A stretch of DNA of 64,000 bases from NCBI RefSeq assembly GCF_000378205.1, contig NZ_KB899406.1:248001-312000 (forward strand). Direction: 5' to 3'. The notes beneath the pieces were generated by a model. That model was not told the origin of the DNA. It saw nothing but the letters and a program-made list of their open reading frames with translations, and did not search any database. Every line of letters begins with the position of its first letter. Position 1 is the first letter of the stretch. Shown here piece by piece: positions 42,629 through 51,580 of this stretch. This stretch comes from Sediminispirochaeta bajacaliforniensis DSM 16054. Lineage in GTDB: Bacteria; Spirochaetota; Spirochaetia; DSM-16054; Sediminispirochaetaceae. Both the position numbers and the translations under genes were made by a program.

Positions 42629-44470
42629 ATGATAAAGCCCAAAATTTGCGGAAATACGCCTCTTTGGTTGCAGCTATCCTTGCGCTTTGCTTTTTTCGGT
42701 CTTTTGATCGCTTATATAACCTTTATTGTTCTTACCATGGGATGGAGCCGAAAACTCATCTCCTACTACCATGGTCAGATTGGCCGTCTTGTGGAGTCGA
42801 CGGGATCTATCGAGGAGCTGTTGCAGGAGCTGCAATCCAACGGACCGGCTCTGCGTCTTTTTCAGTCTCCCCTTGCGGGCTTACCCGATCCCTTTCGGCC
42901 CACCTTGTCCGTCAGACTCTTCAGCTTCAATGGCTTGGGATGGGAACAGATCGGGGGGCCGCCACTGACTTCCGAAGTTTCCAGGGAAAAACTACGACAA
43001 CAGCTTGATCGTGCCCTTGAGAAAGGGATCTCCAGAGATCATCCTCCCTTTTGGGGCAGAGAAAACGACTTCTCTTTTGCCGCCGATGTTACCTCGCCTA
43101 CCTTTACGGATCCGGTAGTGATCCATTTTTCGGGGATACATTCCGGCCTCATTCCGGTCGTTTCGTTTTTTCTGCAAGAGATTCTCTTCTTTTCTCTGCT
43201 GTTTCTCCTCTTTTCCTTTCTTCTGAGTCAACTTTTTGTGAAAAGGATTATTCGTCCCATACACTGGCTCAGCGAGGAGGCCCGTAAGGTTGCCTCCGGA
43301 GCCCGGGAAACCAGCTTAAACCTTCATGGGCGGGATGAGATCGCCCGTCTGAGTCAGACCATCGATTTTATGAAGGATGAGCTTTCGCATCAGATTTCCC
43401 TGGCTCAGCACCAGGCCGACGTATTGGAAACCATGAACCGCATCGATAAGGCCGTTCTTTCTTCCGCCAACAGGGAGCATCTGCTTGGTAATGTCGCAGA
43501 TATTGTCTCATCCCTCTATCCGAAAAACGGACTTTTCCTGCTGTTGGTAAATAGAAAGGGTAACGGTCTTGATTTGCTTGTCGAGCGGCAGGGGATAGAC
43601 AGCGCCCAAAGGGTTGAACGATTCTTTGCCTCTAATCAGGAACTTTCTTCCCAGATGCGTGCCAGCCTCGAAAATTCTCGACTTTTCCACTCTTCTGAGC
43701 TGGGAATCAGTGACCATCTTCGTCGGGAAATGCCGGCGGAACGTTCATGGGTCCTCAATATGCCGATCGTTCTTGAAGATTCCTATTATGGTTCTCTTCT
43801 CGTTACTTCCGATTCCAAGGAAACCTTTGGTGATGAAGATATCGGCATCATTAAAAAACTAACCGATCAGGTAGGCGTGGCTTTACAAAACATCCTCTAT
43901 GCAGAAGAACGGGAGCAGCTACTTTTCGGCTCGTTAAAGGCCCTTTCCGCAGCCGTCGATGCAAAAAGCAGCTGGACGGCAGGTCATTCCGAACGGGTCA
44001 GGCTTCTCTCTCTTCGAATAGGTGAAGAGCTGGAGCTCAGTGAATCCGATCTGCAGCAGCTTTCCATTTCGGCCCTGCTGCACGATATCGGGAAATTGGC
44101 GATTAGTGAAGCGATTCTTGACAAGCCGGGTAAGCTTACCGATGATGAGTATGAGATCATCAAAAAGCATCCCCGGAAGGGCGCCGAGATCTGCGATAAC
44201 ATTCCGGGATTCCCCGATGTTGTAAAGGGTATCCTATATCACCATGAACACTGGGATGGATCGGGATATCCTTGCGGACTGGCGGGAGACGAAATCCCTC
44301 GCATCGCACGAATCATTTGTATTGCCGATGTATATGATGCCATAACGGCCAAGAGACCTTATCGTAATGAGATGAGCCCCGAGGCGGCAAAGTCTTTCCT
44401 TCTGCTGCAACGTGGTGTGATGTTTGAGCCGCAGCTTGTTGATCTCTTTATTAATCTTCGCGATCAGTAA
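42629..44470 (+). CDS. Membrane HAMP-GAF-HD-GYP protein (predicted c-di-GMP phosphodiesterase)
   Basis: The 613-residue protein has a membrane helix at about residues 15-37, a periplasmic region of about 130 residues, a second helix near 175-200, HAMP, a GAF-like domain (about 270-420) and an HD-GYP domain at the end. The HD pair is in HDIGKLAI and the GYP motif reads HHEHWDGSGYPCG. It should sense an external signal and hydrolyse c-di-GMP. I chose ATG 42629; an upstream TTG at 42620 is less likely. Its end overlaps the convergent NYN gene by 20 bases. Confidence 0.88.
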   Translation: MIKPKICGNTPLWLQLSLRFAFFGLLIAYITFIVLTMGWSRKLISYYHGQIGRLVESTGSIEELLQELQSNGPALRLFQSPLAGLPDPFRPTLSVRLFSFNGLGWEQIGGPPLTSEVSREKLRQQLDRALEKGISRDHPPFWGRENDFSFAADVTSPTFTDPVVIHFSGIHSGLIPVVSFFLQEILFFSLLFLLFSFLLSQLFVKRIIRPIHWLSEEARKVASGARETSLNLHGRDEIARLSQTIDFMKDELSHQISLAQHQADVLETMNRIDKAVLSSANREHLLGNVADIVSSLYPKNGLFLLLVNRKGNGLDLLVERQGIDSAQRVERFFASNQELSSQMRASLENSRLFHSSELGISDHLRREMPAERSWVLNMPIVLEDSYYGSLLVTSDSKETFGDEDIGIIKKLTDQVGVALQNILYAEEREQLLFGSLKALSAAVDAKSSWTAGHSERVRLLSLRIGEELELSESDLQQLSISALLHDIGKLAISEAILDKPGKLTDDEYEIIKKHPRKGAEICDNIPGFPDVVKGILYHHEHWDGSGYPCGLAGDEIPRIARIICIADVYDAITAKRPYRNEMSPEAAKSFLLLQRGVMFEPQLVDLFINLRDQ

Positions 44471-45449
44471 GTAGTTCGTTCCCCTTCAACGTCAGATCAA
44501 GAAAATAGTTACTTTCATCCAGTGTCACCAGCACCAAGCCCCGTTTCGCAGCTGCATCGGCTACCTTTTTCAGCGTGGAATAGCCATGGCTCCGATAATC
44601 CAGGCCCCATTGACTCAATTGCTTTCCTATATCGGGGAGCTTTGCCTTTCTTCCCTCGCTTGTTCTGATTTTGCTTGATGATTCCAGAGCCTTTAAAAAC
44701 GAAAGAATAATTTCAGGGACGGGGGAACGAGGTGTCGTCAAGATAAGATCGTTATCCTTAAATCGTGCATGGATTGCTTTTCGCTTCTGCGCTTCGGTAA
44801 GAAAACCGTTCCATGACTCAAATCCCAGCGCTTTTTCGGCAAAGCCTTCATTCATTAATTTCAGCCGGGCCCTTACCAGATCCGAAGTCGGTCGTTGGCC
44901 GCTTTCCGCAATGGTGGAGATGGCCTCCTGAAGCAGGATGATCGATTGATCCATACTGATGGTCGGCCGACTATCTTTGCTGCTTTCTTCTTCTTCCATC
45001 GGAACGATGGTGAGGTCCCGAAAGTCTCCAAAATCATCGGCGAGCAGCAGTAACTGCTCATCCGCCCTCCGTGCATCACAGAAAACCATCGTTTCGAGAT
45101 CGAGGGTACGAAGTTGCCTGAGAAGCGGGGTAAAGGCCTTTCTGCCGCTGATGAGCAGGAGCTGATCAATATGGGGATGGAGCGCCAAAAGAGCGATGAC
45201 ACCTCCCGTTATCGTATCGGGGTACTCTTCTTTTGCCGAATCCGGAATATGAACCATCTCGAAGGATTCCCGATGCAGTTCCGCCGCTGCACGGGCAAAG
45301 CGGCTTTTTGTAAAATCACCATAAACCCGGGCGATAGAAATGCGTCCGTAACTACGAACATAGTCAAGGAGCCCCTTTACAAAGGTTGAACTTATGCTCG
45401 GGGTAACATCTTCCAAATCCCATATGATTGCAACGGCCTTTTTCCTCAT
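44451..45449 (-). CDS. NYN-domain protein with LOTUS/OST-HTH domains
   Basis: The 332-residue protein begins with a NYN (PIN-like nuclease) domain at about residues 5-150: IIWDLEDVTPS at the start, TGGVIALLALHPHIDQLLLI with an acidic partner, then LETMVFCDARRADEQLLLLAD. The C-terminal half (about 165-330) looks like two LOTUS/OST-HTH modules, RNA-binding winged helices. NYN-LOTUS proteins process or regulate RNA, and the domain pair recurs in bacteria. The start lies divergent from the small gene at 45589. LOTUS assignment is by pattern and would need profile confirmation. Confidence 0.7.
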   Translation of the reverse strand: MRKKAVAIIWDLEDVTPSISSTFVKGLLDYVRSYGRISIARVYGDFTKSRFARAAAELHRESFEMVHIPDSAKEEYPDTITGGVIALLALHPHIDQLLLISGRKAFTPLLRQLRTLDLETMVFCDARRADEQLLLLADDFGDFRDLTIVPMEEEESSKDSRPTISMDQSIILLQEAISTIAESGQRPTSDLVRARLKLMNEGFAEKALGFESWNGFLTEAQKRKAIHARFKDNDLILTTPRSPVPEIILSFLKALESSSKIRTSEGRKAKLPDIGKQLSQWGLDYRSHGYSTLKKVADAAAKRGLVLVTLDESNYFLDLTLKGNELLTDRED

Positions 45450-45588
45450 ACTTCCTCACCTTCTGTGTTCGTTCATCAGTATACAAGTTGGTAGCAACAA
45501 AATGCAACAATTTTATTCCCGCCGCGGCACAATTGCAAGGAAAGGGATTTTTTACTATTATTATAAGAAGAAACAAAAAGGAGATGTT

Positions 45589-45795
45589 ATGCTAAAAAGA
45601 ATGGTCGATATCAAGGATAGGCTTCCCGCCCAGGACCAGGAGTGCTTTTGTAAGCTTGATTCGGGACTCTACCGAGTCTACTGGTATGATACCGAGTATC
45701 GCGCATTCATTTCCAATGGTGCATTGATCAATAATGTGGTTGCATGGATGCCGGTGACGGATCTGATCAACTTAATTGAGAAGATTGAAGAGTAA
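45589..45795 (+). CDS. Small DUF551-like protein
   Basis: The 68-residue protein opens MLKRMVDIKDRLPAQDQECF and ends VVAWMPVTDLINLIE. The D-x-K-D-R-L-P start and W-M-P end resemble the small DUF551 family, often found in phages and mobile regions. AAAAGGAG at 45576-45583 precedes the ATG. It lies divergent from the NYN-LOTUS gene, with a 139-base intergenic region between them. Function unknown. Confidence 0.6.
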   Translation: MLKRMVDIKDRLPAQDQECFCKLDSGLYRVYWYDTEYRAFISNGALINNVVAWMPVTDLINLIEKIEE

Positions 45796-45918
45796 AAGAA
45801 AATCGATTCTCGCTCAGAGCCGTTTTTATCACGCAATTGCTCATCAAACTCTGACAGGATCATGGTACAATTCCCTCACGGTTGGCAATGGCCGTGAAAT
45901 AGTTAAGGGAATTAACGT

Positions 45919-48513
45919 GTGAAACCTCTGTCGTATGGAGCCTTTGCTCTTGTCTTTTTTTATGCCTACCTTGCTTACCTGATACTTCGGCACAACCCTG
46001 CTTCCCTTCTTAATCGGCTTGTTGCCCTGCTTTTGACCGATTTTGCGTTTTGGGCCCTCTACACGACATTCAGCACTGCGGTTGAAGATTATGCCTTCGC
46101 TCTGAGCCTGTATAAGGTTTTCTCTCCCCTCTGGCATATGTTCCCCGGAATTGCCCTCCATATCGCCCTCCATGTGCATGGATTTGATCGAAAAATTCCG
46201 GGGCCCCTGCGTTATCTCCTGCTTTATGTTCCCGGTTGTATAACGGCCTGGGGCTATTACCGCTTTGTTTTCGTCGGTTTGGAGATGAACCGCTGGTATC
46301 TCATGGGCATCATAGATACCTCATCTGCCTGGTTTTACCTCTATAATGCATATCTTTTGCTTTATGTAGGGGCCTCAATTACCCTCTTGCTTCTTCGGGG
46401 ATATAGAAGTGGAATCCACCGAATCAAGATTCAGTCCCGCTACCTCGGCTGGTCGATGACGATTAGCCTTCTGTTGGGGCTCTGCTCCAATGCTTTGCTC
46501 CCCTCTCTTGGCATTGAGTTTCCCTTTATGGCAATTTACTGGAATACGATCTGGGCCGTCGGGCTCTCTGTGGCCGTCACCCGGTACGGTTTTTCCCGTA
46601 TTACTGCCAGCCTTGCTGTTTCCCAGCTCCTTGCCCAAGTTCGGGATTTCCTTCTTATTCTGGATACAGAGGGGGATATTTTTACTGCCAGCGATTTTTT
46701 GTGCCACCGGCTTCGGCTTTCCGAAGCTGAGCTGAAGGGGCGTTCCGTTGCCGTTGTCATTGAAGATGCCTCTTTCTTCTCTCGCGTCCGCAAGCGTTTT
46801 TCGGCAGGAGCCGGCCTGTTTCAGGAAGAGATTGTGATCCGGTCCGTTCCCGTTCTCATGAACATATCGCCGATGTATTCCCGGGAGGGAGAACTTCTGG
46901 GATACCTTTGCGTCGGTCATGATGTACGGCATCTTCGCAAGTTGCGTGAGACCCTCCGGAAATTCGAGGGATTTATCCAGAACGCCCTGGACGGGATTGT
47001 TCTTACCGATGAGCAGGGGCTTATCAGCCACTGGAATCGTGGCATGGAGCTGGTAACGGGAAGTATGCACAGGGAGATGGTGGGGAAGCCCCTGTGGGAA
47101 GCTGCAGATCGGGTGGTAGCGGGAGAGAATGATCGGCAGCCTGTATTTGAAGGGGCCATTCGTTCCGTGCTCAGGGAGGGATCGGCCCCCTGGCTCGGCG
47201 TCCTGCACGATTTGACCATCCAGAGGAGCGATGGCGGAATGCGTCTCGTCCAGGTAAAGCCTTTTCTTGTTTCAACCAATAGGGGTTATATCCTTTCCTT
47301 CATTATTCGTGACGTGACGGAGTATCAACAGATGCAGGATGAGCGGGTCCGTCTGATCCAGCAGCTTGCCGATGCCCAACGCCTTAAGGCAATCGGAACC
47401 CTTGCCGGCGGATTGGCCCACAACTTCAATAATATCCTTGGCGGTCTCTACGGTTCTCTTAGTCTTCTTCGAAGTGTCGTTGAAAACTGGCCCGTGGACA
47501 GAGCCGAGGTTCTTGATCGAATAGACGATATGGAAATCCTTTCCCGGAGGGGGGCAGAGGTCGTACGCCACCTTCTCTCCATTTCCGGTGGCCGCCGGAG
47601 GGAGTATCAGCGGATCGATCTTGTCCCTGTGGTGGAGGCAGTACTTCTTATGTGTCGAAATAGTTTTGACAAAAGTGTGACCATCAAAAAAGAGCTTCCC
47701 GACCATGCAGAGGTCCTGGGTGAGCCTTCCGAACTCGAACAGCTGTTACTTAATCTTGCCATCAACGGCTTGCACGCCATGACGATTATGCGACAAGAAC
47801 GGTCGCAGTGGGGCGGAAAACTATTGATTGCCTTACGAAAAACGGACCAGGGTTGCCTGCTTGTTGTTGAGGATCAGGGAGTAGGGATAGACGATGAAAC
47901 GATTAAACAGATGTTCGATCCCTTTTTTACCACCAAAGAGGAGGGGTTCGGTACCGGGTTCGGCCTTTCGATGGTACAACGGATCGTCCGGGATCTTGGT
48001 GCAAAGATTGATGTCACATCGACTGTTGGCGTCGGAACACGTTTCGCCATCCTTTTTCCCCAAATTGAAGAGGCCAGACTGCTATCCATCGATGCCTCGG
48101 AAGGTTCTTCTTCCGATGAACCCCTTGTTTCTCCCCATGCCTGTCCCGGCAAGATGATACTGCTTGTGGATGATGAGGCTCCTGTTCGGATTACAACCGG
48201 CAAGATCCTCGAACGGGCGGGATACCGGATTCTGACGGCAGAGAACGGCAAAGAGGCGATTGCCTTGCACCAACGGATGGGGCATCACATTGCTCTTACG
48301 ATTCTTGATCTCACTATGCCGGGGCTTTCAGGTCTCGAGACCATGAGACAACTGAAGGAGATCGATCCTGAGGTCATGATTCTTTTGACCAGCGGCGGTT
48401 ATACCGCTATATTGTCGCATCCGATTATTGCAAAGCCATACACGCCGGAAGAGTTGCTATCGCGTGTGGCCGATATGATACGAATCGGGACGATCGAGGA
48501 AGAAAAGAGGTAG
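45919..48513 (+). CDS. 7TM-PAS hybrid histidine kinase with C-terminal receiver
   Basis: The 864-residue protein has seven predicted membrane helices (residues about 1-230; histidine-kinase N-terminal 7TM type), two PAS domains (about 240-345 and 350-480), a HisKA helix with phospho-His in LAGGLAHNFNNILGG, the ATPase boxes LAINGLHAM, VEDQGVGID and FDPFFTTKEEGFGTGFG, and a receiver (about 745-860, Asp in LTILDLTMPG). It senses a ligand or state in the membrane and relays phosphate internally. The GTG start follows AAGGGA at 8 bases. The TetR gene begins 41 bases later. Confidence 0.9.
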   Translation: MKPLSYGAFALVFFYAYLAYLILRHNPASLLNRLVALLLTDFAFWALYTTFSTAVEDYAFALSLYKVFSPLWHMFPGIALHIALHVHGFDRKIPGPLRYLLLYVPGCITAWGYYRFVFVGLEMNRWYLMGIIDTSSAWFYLYNAYLLLYVGASITLLLLRGYRSGIHRIKIQSRYLGWSMTISLLLGLCSNALLPSLGIEFPFMAIYWNTIWAVGLSVAVTRYGFSRITASLAVSQLLAQVRDFLLILDTEGDIFTASDFLCHRLRLSEAELKGRSVAVVIEDASFFSRVRKRFSAGAGLFQEEIVIRSVPVLMNISPMYSREGELLGYLCVGHDVRHLRKLRETLRKFEGFIQNALDGIVLTDEQGLISHWNRGMELVTGSMHREMVGKPLWEAADRVVAGENDRQPVFEGAIRSVLREGSAPWLGVLHDLTIQRSDGGMRLVQVKPFLVSTNRGYILSFIIRDVTEYQQMQDERVRLIQQLADAQRLKAIGTLAGGLAHNFNNILGGLYGSLSLLRSVVENWPVDRAEVLDRIDDMEILSRRGAEVVRHLLSISGGRRREYQRIDLVPVVEAVLLMCRNSFDKSVTIKKELPDHAEVLGEPSELEQLLLNLAINGLHAMTIMRQERSQWGGKLLIALRKTDQGCLLVVEDQGVGIDDETIKQMFDPFFTTKEEGFGTGFGLSMVQRIVRDLGAKIDVTSTVGVGTRFAILFPQIEEARLLSIDASEGSSSDEPLVSPHACPGKMILLVDDEAPVRITTGKILERAGYRILTAENGKEAIALHQRMGHHIALTILDLTMPGLSGLETMRQLKEIDPEVMILLTSGGYTAILSHPIIAKPYTPEELLSRVADMIRIGTIEEEKR

Positions 48514-48519
48514 AGACTA

Positions 48520-48550
48520 TTGACTTTTATGTTACCACTTGGTAACATAA
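48520..48550 (+). promoter_or_regulatory. TetR autoregulatory promoter/operator
   Basis: TTATGTTACC (48527-48536) and GGTAACATAA (48541-48550) form a perfect 10-base dyad with the centre ACTT. It overlaps a promoter-like TTGACT (48520-48525) and TAACAT (48543-48548) with a 17-base spacer. The dyad recurs before the gene at 49184. Transcription from these boxes would begin at about the ATG (48555), so the mRNA may be leaderless or nearly so. Confidence 0.75.
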
Positions 48551-48554
48551 GTGT

Positions 48555-49139
48555 ATGAAGGATCGAAAGCAGACGGAAGAGCAAATTCTTACCGCCTTGG
48601 ATCGGCTTTTTCTCTCTAAAGGTTTTACCGGATTGGGGGTGAATGCGGTTGCCAAGGAAGCAGGTGTATCAAAGGTTCTCATCTATCGTTATTTTGGGGG
48701 CATTGATGAGCTGTTGGAGACATGGGCACTGCGAAACAGCTATTGGATCGGGGGAATGAAGCGTCCCGTTCCGCTTGACGATCCCAAACAGACGGCTCAG
48801 TATATCTTTCGTGAGTATATTGCCGATCTTCGGGAACACCCGGTGAAGCGTGAAATTTTACGCTGGTTTTTGGCGGAGAGAACCGAGCTTGGGATCAAGG
48901 TGATGCGGAAGATCGAACAGGAAGGGCTTGCCTTTACCCGTTGGCTTGTGGATCAGTTTCCCCATAATCATACCGCGGATCTTGAGGCCCTTGTCGCTCT
49001 TCTCACTACCGGTATTTCCTACCTTGTACTCCTTTCCGATCGGGCCGATGTCTATAACGGCGTTGATCTGAAGAGTCAGGAGGGATGGGATCGGATATTC
49101 TCCGTCCTCGAACGTATCATTGAGGATAGCTTTACATAA
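48555..49139 (+). CDS. TetR-family transcriptional repressor
   Basis: The 194-residue protein has the TetR HTH (about residues 10-55, TALDRLFLSKGFTGLGVNAV and AKEAGVSKVLIYRYFGG) and a helical ligand-binding domain. There is no clear ribosome binding site before ATG 48555. Its own promoter carries a dyad, GTTACC-N4-GGTAAC, that is repeated before the next operon (49151-49174), so it very probably represses itself and that operon. The inducer is unknown. Confidence 0.92.
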   Translation: MKDRKQTEEQILTALDRLFLSKGFTGLGVNAVAKEAGVSKVLIYRYFGGIDELLETWALRNSYWIGGMKRPVPLDDPKQTAQYIFREYIADLREHPVKREILRWFLAERTELGIKVMRKIEQEGLAFTRWLVDQFPHNHTADLEALVALLTTGISYLVLLSDRADVYNGVDLKSQEGWDRIFSVLERIIEDSFT

Positions 49140-49150
49140 TTTTTTTATAG

Positions 49151-49174
49151 ACATGTAACCAAACGGTAACATGT
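49151..49174 (+). promoter_or_regulatory. Second TetR operator, before the lipoprotein operon
   Basis: ACATGTAACC (49151-49160) and GGTAACATGT (49165-49174) form a near-perfect dyad with one mismatch and a 4-base centre. The core GTAACC-N4-GGTAAC matches the operator at 48527-48550. It lies directly before the ribosome binding site of the gene at 49184, where bound repressor would block transcription. Confidence 0.8.
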
Positions 49175-49183
49175 GGAGGTGTT

Positions 49184-49894
49184 ATGAAACATTGGTTTTA
49201 CATCACGGTTACGCTCCTCGCTTTTACACTCGTTTCCTGCAGCAGTGCGGGGGAGACTGCTCAACAAGGGGATTACCTGCTTACCGTTAATCCGGGAGAA
49301 GAATGGCTGCACCAGTACAGTACCTTCATCAAAAATCCGCCGCAATATGCGATTTGGATGGAAGATGCTTCGGGTACCTATCTCGGCTCACTGTTTGTTA
49401 CCCGTAAAATTGCCACCGAGGGGTGGATCTTTAACGGGGAAAATCGAAGGGTAGAGGCGCTTCCTGTCTGGTCACACCGTCGAAATATCACCGACGGTGC
49501 AGGCTTTCTTGTACCAAGCAAGGAAAAACCCCTGGCGGACGGAATCACCGGGGCAACACCCAAAAGGGAACAGGAGCTTCTGCTCAGGCCGACGGACAAG
49601 GATGGAAGCTTCTGGCTCTACCTTGAGATCAACCATTCTACGGATTTCAATGGTTCCTGGCCCGAGGACGCTTCGCCGGAAGATGAGAACTGGAGCGGCG
49701 GCGAGGGGGGCAGCGGGCAGCCGTCGCTGGTTTATCGCTGTTTCGTCGACCCTGCCTCAGCCGGCAGCTGGAGCATGACGCTGATCGGCCACGGAAGTCC
49801 CGATGGCTCGGATGGTGGAATCTATCCCGATATCAGTTCTCTCACTACGGCTCTTCGAATATTGGAATCGGCAGAGGTTGAACGCCTGCCATGA
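49184..49894 (+). CDS. Exported lipoprotein of the TetR regulon (DUF2271-like)
   Basis: The 236-residue protein has a lipoprotein signal peptide (lipobox LVSCSS, Cys at about residue 19) and an all-beta body, with YAIWMEDASGTYLGSLFVTR and FWLYLEINHSTDFNGSWPED as clear strands. The pattern resembles DUF2271-type periplasmic proteins that accompany flavin or redox systems, but that match is tentative. GGAGG at 49175-49179 gives the start. It overlaps the next gene by 4 bases and is under the TetR operator. Confidence 0.7.
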   Translation: MKHWFYITVTLLAFTLVSCSSAGETAQQGDYLLTVNPGEEWLHQYSTFIKNPPQYAIWMEDASGTYLGSLFVTRKIATEGWIFNGENRRVEALPVWSHRRNITDGAGFLVPSKEKPLADGITGATPKREQELLLRPTDKDGSFWLYLEINHSTDFNGSWPEDASPEDENWSGGEGGSGQPSLVYRCFVDPASAGSWSMTLIGHGSPDGSDGGIYPDISSLTTALRILESAEVERLP

Positions 49895-50412
49895 AGTATT
49901 CCATCGTCATTGTCACTCTCGTACTGTTTTTTTCTCCCTCCGTGCTTCCTTGTGAGGACTGGAGGGGCGGAGTATCCCTTTCTTCCGACGCGCTTTTGAT
50001 TTCGACGGAAAGAGAAGTGCTTGATAACCTTTTCATGGGGATTGAGCTGGGGCCGGCCTGGGAGCGGGAAGCGGATTTTCGTATTGATGATTTTCTTGTG
50101 CGGACAACGGTGCGCTGGTTTCCGCCGCTTTTCGCAGGGCTGTACCCCTATTTTCTGACCTTTGCTGAACTTTGGTGTGTGGATACCGGCTATGCGCAAT
50201 TCGCCGCCCCGGGCATCTGCCTGGGGGCCGGCTGGAGTCTCCCTGTCGGCCGCAGTCACGCACTGTTTATTGAGGGAGGATGGCAGTTTGCGAGACGACA
50301 TATTAATACCAGCTATGAGACGACATCCTACGCCGTCTTTTACAACGAAATGTGGTCTGCTCCGTCCTTATTGATTACTATCGGATGGAGACAGGCTTGG
50401 GGAGGAACATAG
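49891..50412 (+). CDS. Hypothetical exported protein
   Basis: The 173-residue protein has a signal peptide (residues 1-20, VIVTLVLFFSPSVLPC) and a beta-rich body with many aromatic residues and turns (YPYFLTFAELWCVDTGYAQF), as in small outer-membrane or periplasmic beta-barrels. I do not recognise a family. ATG 49891 overlaps the lipoprotein stop. Its last base is shared with the next start, so the three genes are made together. Confidence 0.55.
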   Translation: MKYSIVIVTLVLFFSPSVLPCEDWRGGVSLSSDALLISTEREVLDNLFMGIELGPAWEREADFRIDDFLVRTTVRWFPPLFAGLYPYFLTFAELWCVDTGYAQFAAPGICLGAGWSLPVGRSHALFIEGGWQFARRHINTSYETTSYAVFYNEMWSAPSLLITIGWRQAWGGT

Positions 50413-50978
50413 TGGAAGCACTCATGTTGTACGGGAGCCCTCGGAGAAACGGGGTAAGCTCTCAAATTCTTGATTACCTTGGAAGATTGCTGCAGGAACA
50501 GGATGTTGCTGTTCGTACGGCGTTTCTGTACAAGGAAGAAATTAAGCCTTGCGTCGGGTGCCTTTGTTGTCGGCCCGACAAGAGCTGTGTTCTTCCCCGG
50601 GACGGCGGCCATACTATTGCCGAATGGATAGAGGTTGCCGATATCTTGATTGTCGGTACGCCTACCTACTGGGGTAATATGAGCGGGCCGATGAAAACGC
50701 TTTTTGACCGTTGTGTTCCCGTATTTGAGTACATCGACGGAGTGACGATCAAACGGCGTCAGAAGGGAAAAAAGGCGGTGATTGTCACCGCTTCCGCTGC
50801 CCCCTTTCCGGTAAACCTCCTTCGTTCCCAGGGCCGGGGAACAATCTCTTCCCTCAGAACCATTCTATCTGCCGGGGGATACCGGATCATCGGAACAATA
50901 CATGTGGCCGCTTCCGCAAGCTTTGACAAGCGGAAAAAAAGGATTTTCAAGAGACTTCATCGCCTGTTTCCTCTATAG
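50412..50978 (+). CDS. Flavodoxin-like NAD(P)H-dependent FMN reductase
   Basis: The 188-residue protein has the flavodoxin fold with the FMN-phosphate loop GSPRRNGVSS at residues 8-17, a Cys-rich C-V-G-C-L-C-C segment and the FMN ring loop TPTYWGNMSGPMKTLFDR. Such enzymes reduce FMN, quinones, nitro compounds or act in iron-sulphur flavoproteins. The GTG start has GGAGGA 5 bases upstream and overlaps the previous stop by one base. As part of the TetR regulon it suggests a response to a redox-active compound. Confidence 0.8.
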   Translation: MEALMLYGSPRRNGVSSQILDYLGRLLQEQDVAVRTAFLYKEEIKPCVGCLCCRPDKSCVLPRDGGHTIAEWIEVADILIVGTPTYWGNMSGPMKTLFDRCVPVFEYIDGVTIKRRQKGKKAVIVTASAAPFPVNLLRSQGRGTISSLRTILSAGGYRIIGTIHVAASASFDKRKKRIFKRLHRLFPL

Positions 50979-51067
50979 GCGGGCGACCTGACAGTGATTG
51001 CTGCTCCACCCTCAACCTGTGTTTTCGTTTCCGGCCAAGGGCAATCCCAAATAAAAAAGATTTTAAC

Positions 51068-51098
51068 TTGACTTGGAGCTAACTCCAGACCCTATGTT
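51068..51098 (+). promoter_or_regulatory. MerR-type promoter with a 19-base spacer
   Basis: TTGACT at 51068-51073 and TATGTT at 51093-51098 are 19 bases apart, the overlong spacing typical of MerR-controlled promoters. The spacer holds the dyad TGGAG-CTAA-CTCCA (51074-51087), where a MerR dimer would bind and twist the DNA. It lies upstream of the MerR gene at 51179, so it is probably autoregulated. Confidence 0.75.
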
Positions 51099-51178
51099 TA
51101 TGAAGAATATATCTGTGCGGTCCGTGCAAAGGCATGCATTGCCCGGGCCGCAATGCAATCCAAGGAGAACAATGAGAA

Positions 51179-51580
51179 GTGCGGATTTCTGAAATAAGCG
51201 AAAAACATCACATTTCCCAGGATACGCTCAGATACTATGAACGCATCGGTTTGCTTCCTCCTGTAAACAGAAAACGCGGAGGAATTCGCGATTATACCGA
51301 GGAAGATGAGCGATGGGTCGAGTTTGTAACCTGTATGCGGGGGGCGGGACTTTCCATTGAGGCATTGATCGAATACGTCAGCTTGTGCCAGCAAGGGGAC
51401 AAAACCAGTACCGAACGCAAGGCCCTTCTCGTCGGGCAACGGGATGTTCTCATTTCGAAGATTGAGGAATTAAAAAAGACTCTGGCACGCCTAGAGAAGA
51501 AAATAGACAGCTATGAACGAGTTTTGCTTAAGAAAGAGCGCTCGATGGGCGGCTTCGGTGAGGAGATCCAGGATGCATGA
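51179..51580 (+). CDS. MerR-family transcriptional regulator
   Basis: The 133-residue protein has the MerR HTH (ISEISEKHHISQDTLRYYER then IGLLPPVNRKRGG) and a long dimerisation helix; there are no metal-binding cysteines, so it is of the aldehyde/multidrug (YraB/AdhR-like) type. The GTG start is imperfectly spaced from AAGGAG at 51163-51168, which leaves a small doubt about the exact start. Its promoter has the MerR 19-base spacer. Downstream lies a degenerate aldo/keto reductase, the kind of gene this regulator type normally controls. Confidence 0.85.
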   Translation: MRISEISEKHHISQDTLRYYERIGLLPPVNRKRGGIRDYTEEDERWVEFVTCMRGAGLSIEALIEYVSLCQQGDKTSTERKALLVGQRDVLISKIEELKKTLARLEKKIDSYERVLLKKERSMGGFGEEIQDA

